From contig CAVVWD010000031.1 in NCBI GenBank assembly GCA_963751835.1, positions 47,907-111,906 of the forward strand: DNA of 64,000 nucleotides. The letters are read 5' to 3'. The notes below the pieces were generated by a model. That model was not told the DNA's origin. It made no database searches and saw only the letters and a program-made list of their open reading frames with translations. Positions 57,562 to 64,000 of the stretch are shown here, one piece after another. Position 1 is the stretch's first letter, and every line of letters begins with the position of its first letter. The stretch comes from JACVRW01 sp963751835. Lineage in GTDB: Bacteria; Actinomycetota; Thermoleophilia; Solirubrobacterales; Thermoleophilaceae. The translations under genes were made by a program, and so were the position numbers.

Positions 57562-59187
57562 ATGACCGATCCCTTCGAATCGCTCGAGCAAACGCTGGCG
57601 GGGCCGATGGACCGCCGCCGCTTCCTGCAGTTCACCGGAGCCCTGGCCGGCGCAGCGGCGTTCTGCCAGGTCCGCGGCGACCTCGCGCACGCGGCTCCGG
57701 CGCTGCGTGACTATCCGTTCAGACTCGGAGTCGCCTCGGGGGATCCTGCGCCAACCCGCATCGTGCTGTGGACCCGCCTCGCCCCCGAGCCCCTCGAGCC
57801 CGACGGCGGGATGCCGCAACGCTGGGTGCCCGTCCTCTGGCGCGTGGCCAAGGATCCCGGCATGCGCCACGTGGTTCGTCGTGGCATCGCGCTCGCGGTG
57901 CCGGAGCTGGCGCACTCGGTACATGTGGAGGTGTCGGGTCTCGAGCCACGGCGCGAGTACTACTTCCAATTCAGGTACCGCAATGAGCTCAGTCCGGTCG
58001 GGCGAACGCTGACGGCTCCGTCGCGCTGGGACTCGGTCAGCTCGCTCGCGTTTGCCTTCGCCTCCTGCCAGCGCTGGGACGAGGGCTACTACTCGGCCTA
58101 CCGGCGCCTCGCCGAGGAGGACCTCGCGTTCGTCGTGCACCTCGGCGACTACGTCTACGAATACGGCATCGACGAACTCGGCGGATTCCGCAACGTGGAC
58201 CCGCCTGTCCCCGAGCAGTTCCGCCCCGAGTGCGTCACGCTCGAGCGCTACCGGCTGCAGCACGCGCTCTACAAGACCGACGAGGACTTCCAGCGCGCCC
58301 ACCAGCGCTTCCCATGGGTGATCGCGTGGGACGACCACGAGGTTCAGAACGACTACGCCGGACTCGCCCCGGTGGGCGGCGAGCCGAACCCGGCGTTCAC
58401 CGCACGGCGCGCGGCCGCCTATCAGGCTTTCTACGAGCACGTGCCGTTGCGGGCGTCGGCGCGGCCGCGCAACGGCGATGTCCTGCTCTACCGGCGCATG
58501 ACGTGGGGTGACCTCGCCGAGTTCAGCGTGCTGGACGCGCGCCAGTACCGCACCGACCAGCCCTGCGGGGACGGCGAGTTCCCGCGCTGCGACGAGTCGC
58601 TCGACCCGGCGGTGACGATGCTCGGCACCGAGCAGGAGGCCTGGCTTCACGATGGGCTCGAGCGCTCGCGCGCGCGCTGGAACGTGATCGCCAACCAGGT
58701 GATGATGGGCCAGCTCGTCCACGACCACGACGGCGACGGCGACCCGGGCGACCCGCCGATCTTCTGGCACGACGCCTGGGACGGCTACCCGGCGGCCCGC
58801 CAGCGGATCATCGACCACCTGCGCCGCGCGCGCGTGCGCAACCCGATGATCATCACCGGCGACTGGCACTCGACCTTCGTCAACGACATCAAGGCCGACT
58901 TCTCGAATCCCGACTCGGCCACGGTCGCGACCGAGTTCGTCGGCACCTCGATCTCGTCGAACGGCGACGGTCCCGTGTACGGGCCCTACTACGGGCCGAT
59001 GATCGGCGCGAACCCGCACATCAAGTTCTTCGACGGCGACCGGCGCGGCTACGTCCGTTGTCTTGTGGACCGCGAGCTCTGGCGCACCGACCTGCGCATG
59101 GTCAGGACCGTGAGCCGGAGCGACGCCCCGGTGGAAACGCTCGCGTCGTTCGCGGTCGAGGACGGACGGCCGGGAGTCCAGGTCTAA
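57562..59187 (+). CDS. phoD: PhoD-like alkaline phosphatase, Tat-exported
   Basis: 541 residues. A twin-arginine signal (MDRRRFLQFTGALAG, residues 16-30), a PhoD N-terminal domain (FRLGVASGDPAPTRIVLWTRL), then FASCQRWDEGYYSAY, HLGDYVYEYG, WDDHEVQNDYAG and ITGDWHSTF, the metal-binding blocks. PhoD enzymes hydrolyse phosphodiesters and monoesters outside the cell. GGAG site 7 bases before ATG. Divergent from another secreted phosphatase. Confidence 0.92.
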   Translation: MTDPFESLEQTLAGPMDRRRFLQFTGALAGAAAFCQVRGDLAHAAPALRDYPFRLGVASGDPAPTRIVLWTRLAPEPLEPDGGMPQRWVPVLWRVAKDPGMRHVVRRGIALAVPELAHSVHVEVSGLEPRREYYFQFRYRNELSPVGRTLTAPSRWDSVSSLAFAFASCQRWDEGYYSAYRRLAEEDLAFVVHLGDYVYEYGIDELGGFRNVDPPVPEQFRPECVTLERYRLQHALYKTDEDFQRAHQRFPWVIAWDDHEVQNDYAGLAPVGGEPNPAFTARRAAAYQAFYEHVPLRASARPRNGDVLLYRRMTWGDLAEFSVLDARQYRTDQPCGDGEFPRCDESLDPAVTMLGTEQEAWLHDGLERSRARWNVIANQVMMGQLVHDHDGDGDPGDPPIFWHDAWDGYPAARQRIIDHLRRARVRNPMIITGDWHSTFVNDIKADFSNPDSATVATEFVGTSISSNGDGPVYGPYYGPMIGANPHIKFFDGDRRGYVRCLVDRELWRTDLRMVRTVSRSDAPVETLASFAVEDGRPGVQV

Positions 59188-59241
59188 CCGGGATCCTTAC
59201 GTCGCGGCGGCGGCGCTGTGGCTCGTTCTCGAGGAGAGACC

Positions 59242-60062
59242 ATGATTTCCGTCAGCCGTTCTGTATCCCCTGAGGACGTCCGGGAGCTCGAGCCCCTCTC
59301 GTTCCTCGAACTGGCGTCGCTGCTGCGCGGAGCGCCTTGGCGACGCCTCGCGGTCCTGGGCGACAGCATCGCCGAGGGCGTGCGCGAGCCCCACCGCGGC
59401 TACCTCGACCAATCTTGGATCGACCGGATCGCGGAGCCGCTCCGCGCAGCGGCGCCAGGCCTGACCGTGATGAACCTCGGCGGTCGGGACTTGCGTGCGA
59501 GCGAGGTGCGCGAACGCCAGCTGGCTCCCGCACTCGACTTCCACCCGGATCTCGCCATCGTCGCGGCCGGCGGCAACGACGCGCTGCGGCGCACCTTCGC
59601 GCCAGAGGACGTCGCGCGGGAGCTGGACGGCATCGTCGGGCCGCTGCGCGCGGCCGGCGCGGACGTCCTGATGATCGAACTGCTGGACATCGTCGCCTCT
59701 GGCCTCGTCCCGGCCGAGTATGCGGCTCCGCTCAACGAGCGCATGCGGAGCCTTGCCGCGCTCACACGAGCGGTCGCGAGTCGCCATGGCGCTCTGCTGG
59801 TCGAGATGCGGGGCCACCCGGCGTCCGCCAACCTCGACGTGTACGCAAGCGACCGGCTCCACCTGAATGCCCGCGGGCACGCCATCGTCGGGACCGAGGC
59901 GGTCCGGGTCCTGAGCTCCGCGGTCGTGGCGAGCACGAGGAACGGCGCGAGGGCGCCGGCGCCCGTCACGATCGAGCTGACCGAGGAGGAGATTCTCGAA
60001 GACCTCTTCTGGCCACATCCGCCGCCCGGCAGCTGGTCGTCGGGGCTATCTTCTCCCGGTGA

Positions 60063-60072
<10 letters not shown>
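59242..60072 (+). CDS. SGNH/GDSL hydrolase-type esterase
   Basis: 276 residues from ATG 59242 (GAGGAG site). Block I AVLGDSIAEGV, block II NLGGRDLRASEV, block III AAGGNDALRR and block V SDRLHLNARGH give the catalytic Ser, Gly, Asn and Asp-His. No signal peptide. Its last codons run into the tRNA-Arg gene: the stop TAG is formed by tRNA bases. Confidence 0.88.
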
Positions 60073-60136
<64 letters not shown>

Positions 60137-60192
60137 CTGAGAAAGGGCTGGAAATCGCCACCTCTTCCCTAGCGAGCGGATGGAGATTGCGC

Positions 60193-60233
60193 CGCGCCAC
60201 CCAGTTTTCACCCATCGCAGGATGGGTGGCGCG
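60193..60233. repeat. mutually exclusive hairpins downstream of tRNA-Arg
   Basis: CGCGCCACCCA (60193-60203) can pair with TGGGTGGCGCG (60223-60233), 11 bp. The inner CACCCATC (60209-60216) pairs instead with GATGGGTG (60221-60228) around GCAG. The two share the right arm and cannot form together. Confidence 0.6.
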
Positions 60234-60320
60234 CCGCTCCGGGGAGCTCGCCGCAACGCGAAACGGCCCGCCGAAACGGAAGACTCGCGGCGGGGCCGGG
60301 CGGGAAAGACCGAGCGCCAG

Positions 60321-60383
60321 GACGCCGCCGCTGAGGCTCGCCGCGTGACGCCGCCGCTGAGGCTCGCCGCGTGACGCCGCCGC
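60321..60383. repeat. 26-bp tandem repeat, 2.4 copies
   Basis: GACGCCGCCGCTGAGGCTCG plus CCGCGT occurs at 60321-60346 and again, identically, at 60347-60372, then the first 11 bases a third time. Likely slippage product. Confidence 0.85.
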
Positions 60384-60537
60384 GCAAGAAGCCCTCGAAG
60401 GTGAAGGCGAAGGCGAAAGGGAACCCCGCGCGGGGCCGGTGCCTCCTGCACGTCGCCCCGGCGCTAAGTCGAGTCTCGGGCGGCTTAACCGAGTCACGTT
60501 GGTAGCCACGGCTCGGAGCCGCGCTTACGCTATGGGG

Positions 60538-60786
60538 ATGAACGAGCAAGAGGCACGGACAGAAGCGACCCGCCTCAACGCCGAGCACCCCGAGCGCGGG
60601 ACCTATCGTTGGGTCGCGCGTCAGGCCGGTGAGCACTGGGAGATCGTGAGGATCAAGGCTCCCGGCGGGATGGATCGCCAGCACCTCAACGAATCGACCG
60701 AAGCGTCCGCGAGACCGCCTCAGCCGGATGACCCCCGGCCAGCGCATGACCGCAATGTCGGCGGCCCGTGGGTCGCGGGGGGCTAA
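60538..60786 (+). CDS. small conserved protein of unknown function
   Basis: 82 residues (ATG 60538; ATG 60532 adds two). NEQEARTEATRLNAEHPERG, WVARQAGEHWEIVRI and a C-terminal DDPRPAHDRNVGGPW look like a conserved small family of this lineage. Function unknown. No SD; TACGCT lies just upstream and the message may be leaderless. Confidence 0.65.
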   Translation: MNEQEARTEATRLNAEHPERGTYRWVARQAGEHWEIVRIKAPGGMDRQHLNESTEASARPPQPDDPRPAHDRNVGGPWVAGG

Positions 60787-60853
60787 CGAGTTTTAACTCG
60801 CACAGCCGACCGGGTTACTCGCCTGGCGAGCTCGGCCCAATGCGCTCGCCAGG
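60787..60853. terminator. two hairpins after the small conserved gene
   Basis: CGAGTT-TT-AACTCG (60787-60800) directly follows the stop codon; CCTGGCGAGC-12-GCTCGCCAGG (60822-60831 with 60844-60853) follows. Together they can end transcription from both sides. Confidence 0.6.
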
Positions 60854-60891
60854 GCTACTGACCTGCCTTTGCTGCCCTTCGTACGCGGCGT

Positions 60892-61053
60892 TCACGGCCT
60901 TGATGGATGTGTCGTCAGGTCGGGCTTCTCGACCTTTCTGGCCGACGCCTTGGAGTGGGCCAGACGCGAGTCTGCCTTCGCCGCCTTCGCTCGATCTCGC
61001 TTCCGCTGCTCGGCTCGATTGATCGCCCAGCGGCAACTGCAGGCCCGCCGCAC
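60892..61053 (-). CDS. small basic Cys-containing protein
   Basis: 53 residues from GTG 61053: RRACSCRWAINRAEQRKRDRA followed by an Ala/Lys-rich helix and a Pro end. The same frame extends upstream to ACECAS before a stop, so two CxC pairs may belong together and the true start may be unusual. Frame choice rests on amino-acid make-up. Not found in a large open frame. Confidence 0.4.
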   Translation of the reverse strand: MRRACSCRWAINRAEQRKRDRAKAAKADSRLAHSKASARKVEKPDLTTHPSRP

Positions 61054-61101
61054 CGACGAGGAGGGCCGCGAGGCGCACTCGCACGCTTCAGGGGCCGAGG
61101 G

Positions 61102-61242
61102 TTACGGCGAGGCGCAGAATCTGAGCGGCTGGCCGCGCAGGGCGCTGAAGCTCGTCATGTGCCTGACCCCGGCCAGATCCTCCCAGTATTTCACCGATCG
61201 CACGGATCTGCCTCGTCGATGTCGTTGATCGTCGATCGCCAC
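61102..61242 (-). CDS. short ORF, possible gene remnant
   Basis: 46 residues from GTG 61242 with RSVRSVKYWEDLAGVRHMTS and ALRGQPLRF. The protein-like sequence continues upstream without a start (VKPLARVLHTPLGVAIDD), so it may be the end of a gene whose start was lost at the TetR promoter. Family not recognised. Confidence 0.3.
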   Translation of the reverse strand: MAIDDQRHRRGRSVRSVKYWEDLAGVRHMTSFSALRGQPLRFCASP

Positions 61243-61276
61243 TCCGAGCGGCGTGTGGAGGACCCTTGCCAGGGGC

Positions 61277-61304
61277 TTGACAGAGTGTACGCATAATGTA
61301 AATT
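61277..61304 (+). promoter_or_regulatory. leaderless sigma-70 promoter of the TetR gene
   Basis: TTGACA (61277-61282), 16 bases, TAAATT (61299-61304). Transcription would begin at 61311, the A of the ATG. A TAC-GCATAAT-GTA inverted repeat in the spacer may be the operator. Confidence 0.7.
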
Positions 61305-61310
61305 AGCGCT

Positions 61311-61931
61311 ATGGCGTCAATGCCGTCTACTGCGGACAGCGCGCGGCGTGAGCGAGTTCTCGCCGTGGCTTTGGAGGTGTTCGGGCGCTACGGGTTCCGC
61401 AAGGCCTCGATGGACGAGATTGCACGGTCTGCGGGCATTTCCCGGCAGGGCCTCTACTTGCACTTCGCGAACAAGGAGGCGTTGTTCCGGGCCGCGGTCC
61501 GCCAGGAACTCGACACCGCGCTCGGCGATGTTTCTCGCTGCCTGAATGAGGAAGGCGTTGGGCTGGAACAACGGGTCGTCGGCGCGCTGGACGCTTGGCT
61601 GGGTCGTTATGTCGGGGCGATGTTCGGGTCCGATATCGGGAGCCTGTTCCGGAACCCGGCCATGCGGCTCAGCGACATGGTCGACCCGGCCATCGCCGCG
61701 GTCGACGCCCGGGTCGCTGCGGCGATCGCCGCAGCGATGTCGGAGAACGACCGCAGGCGCCTGGGCGTGACACCGGAGGAGATCACCGCGGCGCTGCATA
61801 CGGTCGCTCAAGGCGCGAGATACCTGTCCGAGGCCCGGCGTGAGTCCCGGGAGGAGTTCTTAGCCCGGTTGACCGCTGCCACCCGGGTGATCTTCGCCGG
61901 CCTTGGCGCCGCCGCGAAAAGAACGCCTTGA
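61311..61931 (+). CDS. TetR-family transcriptional regulator
   Basis: 206 residues. Helix-turn-helix VFGRYGFRKASMDEIARSAG, ISRQGLYLHFANKEALFRAA; the rest is a helical ligand domain. It lies 25 bases before an SDR gene and probably contro ls that operon and itself; the ligand is unknown. Confidence 0.88.
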   Translation: MASMPSTADSARRERVLAVALEVFGRYGFRKASMDEIARSAGISRQGLYLHFANKEALFRAAVRQELDTALGDVSRCLNEEGVGLEQRVVGALDAWLGRYVGAMFGSDIGSLFRNPAMRLSDMVDPAIAAVDARVAAAIAAAMSENDRRRLGVTPEEITAALHTVAQGARYLSEARRESREEFLARLTAATRVIFAGLGAAAKRTP

Positions 61932-61955
61932 CCACCATCGAGAGGAGGTACGTCG

Positions 61956-62990
61956 ATGGAAAACACAGGTTCCGCCGACACTCATAACAAGAGCTCCTAC
62001 ATGGAGCAGTGGACCGCGGAGCGGATCCCGGACCAGAGCGGGCGGTTGGCGATCGTCACGGGGGCCAACAGCGGCCTCGGGGAGGTCACCGCGCGCGAGC
62101 TCGCGCGGGCGGGCGCGCGCGTGGTGCTCGCCTGCCGGAATCTCCAGAAGGGCGATGGCGCGCGGCGGGGGATCGAGACCGCCGTGCCGGGTGCGCAGCT
62201 CGAGCTCGAGGAGCTCGACGTCGCGAGCCTGGACTCCGTGCGGGCATTCGCGGAGCGCTACCGGGGCGCTCACGAGAGGCTCGACCTGCTCATCAACAAT
62301 GCCGGTGTGATGGCCACGCCGCGGCGCCGCACGGCCGACGGGTTCGAGCTCCAGTTCGGCACGAACCACCTCGGCCACTTCGCGCTCACCGGGCTGCTGA
62401 TCGGGACGATGGAGGGCCGCGACGATGCCCGCGTGATCACGCTGTCGAGCAGCCCGGCCTACCGGCTCGGCCGCATCGCGTTCGACAACCTGGGCGGTGA
62501 GCGGCGCTACTTCCGCTGGAGCGCCTACACGCAGTCGAAGCTCGCCAACCTGCTGTTCATGCTGGAGCTCGACCGGCGCCTGCGCGCCGCGGGGTCCACC
62601 ACAAAGAGCCTGGGCGCACACCCCGGCTACGCGGCCACGAACCTGCAGTCTGCCGGGCCGCCGCTTGTGGACCGCCTCGTGATGCACGTCCTCAACCGGG
62701 TCATCGCGCAGAGCGCCGACATGGGTGCGCTGTCCACGCTCTACGCGGCCACCCAGCCCGGCCTCGATGGTGGCACCTTCGTCGGGCCGGACGGCTTCCT
62801 CGAGCAGCGCGGCCACCCGAAGCGCGTGTGGCCGAACCGCGCCGCGCAGGACGAGGACGTGGCGGGGCGGCTATGGGAGGTTTCGGAGCAGATGACCGGA
62901 GTGCGCTTCGTGCTCGCCGGCCTTGGCACCACAGCGACAAGACCGCATGAGCACAATCCAGACAGCGATCGGTCGACGCCGGTGTCATGA
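61956..62990 (+). CDS. short-chain dehydrogenase/reductase
   Basis: 344 residues from ATG 61956 (GAGGAGG site). NAD(P) motif TGANSGLG (35-42), NNAG (114-117), active site S164-166, Y191 and K195 (YTQSK). The C-terminal region resembles retinol-dehydrogenase-like SDRs. Its stop overlaps the next gene (ATGA), so it is coupled to the molybdenum hydroxylase. Confidence 0.87.
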   Translation: MENTGSADTHNKSSYMEQWTAERIPDQSGRLAIVTGANSGLGEVTARELARAGARVVLACRNLQKGDGARRGIETAVPGAQLELEELDVASLDSVRAFAERYRGAHERLDLLINNAGVMATPRRRTADGFELQFGTNHLGHFALTGLLIGTMEGRDDARVITLSSSPAYRLGRIAFDNLGGERRYFRWSAYTQSKLANLLFMLELDRRLRAAGSTTKSLGAHPGYAATNLQSAGPPLVDRLVMHVLNRVIAQSADMGALSTLYAATQPGLDGGTFVGPDGFLEQRGHPKRVWPNRAAQDEDVAGRLWEVSEQMTGVRFVLAGLGTTATRPHEHNPDSDRSTPVS

Positions 62991-63496
62991 AGTCGCATGC
63001 TCAGGCGCCGCCTCGTGGGCCCGATACCTATGTGGATGTGATGCTGCGGGTCAACGGGAGCGCCCGGCGGTTGCGGTTGGACAGCCGCGTCACGCTGCTC
63101 GACGCGCTGCGCGACGAGCTCGGCCTGACCGGCACGAAGAAGGGCTGCGACCAGGGCGCGTGCGGCGCCTGCACGGTGCTGCTGGACGGTAAGCGCGTGC
63201 TGTCGTGCCTGACGCTTGCGGCGCAATGCGAGGGGCGGGAGGTGACCACCATCGAAGGCCTGGCGCCTGACGGACGGCTACATCCGGTGCAGGAGGCGTT
63301 CATCCGCCATGACGGCTTTCAGTGCGGCTACTGCACGCCGGGGCAGATCATGTCGGCGGTCGCGCTGCTGCAAGAGGGACGAGCGGGTTCGGATGAGGAG
63401 ATCCGCGAGTTCATGAGCGGCAACCTCTGCCGTTGCGGCGCGTATCCGAACATCGTCGCCGCGATCCGAGAGGTCGCCGGCCGAGGGAGCGAGTAG
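62987..63496 (+). CDS. [2Fe-2S] subunit of a molybdenum hydroxylase (xanthine dehydrogenase family)
   Basis: 169 residues. First cluster C54, C59, C62 and C74 (GCDQGACGACTV), second C113, C116, C148 and C150 (QCGYCTPGQ, NLCRCGAYPN). The small iron-sulphur subunit of CoxS/PaoA/YagT type carries electrons from the Mo site to FAD. Three-gene order small-FAD-large is expected; the large subunit lies beyond the window. Confidence 0.92.
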   Translation: MKSHAQAPPRGPDTYVDVMLRVNGSARRLRLDSRVTLLDALRDELGLTGTKKGCDQGACGACTVLLDGKRVLSCLTLAAQCEGREVTTIEGLAPDGRLHPVQEAFIRHDGFQCGYCTPGQIMSAVALLQEGRAGSDEEIREFMSGNLCRCGAYPNIVAAIREVAGRGSE

Positions 63497-63498
63497 CC

Positions 63499-64000
63499 AT
63501 GCGACCCTTCGAGTACGTCCGTGCCGACGACGTGGCCGACGCGGTGGCGTTGGTAAGCGCCGACGCCGAGGCTGAGTACCTCGCCGGCGGCACGACCGAG
63601 CTCGACCTCGTCTTGAAGGACGGGGTACTCGAGCCTGGGCGGCTCGTCGACATCACGCGCCTGCCGCTGCGCGGGATCACCCGCGCTGAGGACACGTTGC
63701 GCGTCGAGGCGCTGGTCACGATGAACGAGCTCGCCGCGGACCCGACCGTGAGCGAGCGGGTGCCGTTTGTCCGCGAGGCGCTGCTGGCGGGTGCCTCGCC
63801 GCAGCTGCGCAACATGGCGACGATCGGCGGGAACCTCCTGCAGCGCACGCGCTGTCGTTACTTCCGCGACTCGACGGTGCCGGCCTGCAACAAGCGCACT
63901 CCGGGGTCTGGGTGTGCGGCGGTGCGCGGTCCGGCACGGATGCACGCAATCCTGGGCGCCGGCGAACACTGCATTGCTTTGCACGCCTCGGACCTGTGCG
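63499..64000 (+). CDS. FAD subunit of the molybdenum hydroxylase (partial)
   Basis: Runs off the window. MRPFEYVRADDVADAVALV, LAGGTTELDLVLKDGVLEP and GASPQLRNMATIGGNLLQ are the FAD-binding PCMH motifs. RTRCRYF, PACNKR and GSGCAA carry the cysteines of an extra [4Fe-4S] cluster as in PaoB/YagS. So this is a PaoABC-like aldehyde oxidoreductase, not a CO dehydrogenase. ATG 63499 follows the small subunit stop by two bases. Confidence 0.88.
   Translation, partial: MRPFEYVRADDVADAVALVSADAEAEYLAGGTTELDLVLKDGVLEPGRLVDITRLPLRGITRAEDTLRVEALVTMNELAADPTVSERVPFVREALLAGASPQLRNMATIGGNLLQRTRCRYFRDSTVPACNKRTPGSGCAAVRGPARMHAILGAGEHCIALHASDLC

Larger units (their letters stand above)
60137..60531. other. 395-bp stretch after tRNA-Arg without a convincing gene
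   Basis: It holds two competing hairpins (60193-60233), a 26-bp tandem repeat (60321-60383) and GC-rich, Lys/Arg-coding filler. A 64-codon open frame (60180-60374) has no family features. The tandem repeat spans its end. Confidence 0.5.

Noticed and set aside
60321..60383. Tandem repeat as a CRISPR array
   Set aside because: Units are contiguous with no spacers and only 2.4 copies; no cas genes.

Overview
This 64 kb window comes from a very GC-rich chromosome. Its gene families point to an actinobacterium, most likely class Thermoleophilia (Solirubrobacterales or Gaiellales-like): a divergent single-copy ftsH, tandem SigX5-type sigma factors with SnoaL-like C-termini, alpha/beta-hydrolase-cyclase fusions, PhoD and SpoIID/LytB proteins, and many GTG starts and leaderless promoters. 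The placement is an inference from gene content; there is no rRNA in the window.

Layout. 0-13.8 kb is host metabolism and envelope: an HxlR-type regulator; an operon of an acetolactate-synthase-like TPP enzyme plus succinate-semialdehyde dehydrogenase (a candidate 2-oxoglutarate decarboxylase shunt of the TCA cycle); a cyclase fused to a catalytically dead hydrolase; SpoIID/LytB; ychF; PAP2 phosphatase; a 47-residue prepilin-like peptide; methylmalonyl-CoA epimerase; ftsH; DUF1385. 13.84-25.59 kb is an integrated element bounded by an exact 18-bp direct repeat. It carries a large serine recombinase, a translationally coupled operon of small Cys-rich proteins with a prim-pol/RepA helicase and an SSB-like protein, a terminase-small-like protein and an HK97 capsid protein, but no large terminase, portal, protease or tail genes. 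It looks like a capsid-encoding phage satellite (or a decayed prophage) that inserted into the 3' end of an M20 peptidase gene and separated it from DUF1385, its original operon partner.

25.6-36.9 kb: M20 peptidase, a frameshifted AbiEi/DUF559 gene, an epoxide-hydrolase-like protein, rarA, an aldehyde dehydrogenase, siroheme and molybdenum cofactor genes (precorrin-2 dehydrogenase, moaC, mog), an Ohr peroxidase, a DUF1698 methyltransferase and GDPD. 36.9-49.2 kb is a tetrapyrrole and cytochrome region: ccmABCD, hemA, hemC, two SigX5 sigma factors, cobA-hemD fusion, SAM hydrolase, birA, then a dtxR-mntH manganese pair. Heme made by hemA/hemC/hemD can feed cytochrome c maturation by Ccm, and cobA plus the precorrin-2 dehydrogenase give siroheme.

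49.2-64 kb: a large SF2 helicase, TlpA-like lipoprotein, GNAT, GalT-like protein, thiI, two secreted phosphatases with divergent promoters arranged around one inverted repeat, an SGNH hydrolase, tRNA-Arg(CCU), small ORFs, and a TetR-SDR-molybdenum hydroxylase cluster cut by the window end. At least five otherwise plausible genes carry single frameshifts, and three more are clear remnants. Reads should be checked before calling the frameshifted genes dead.
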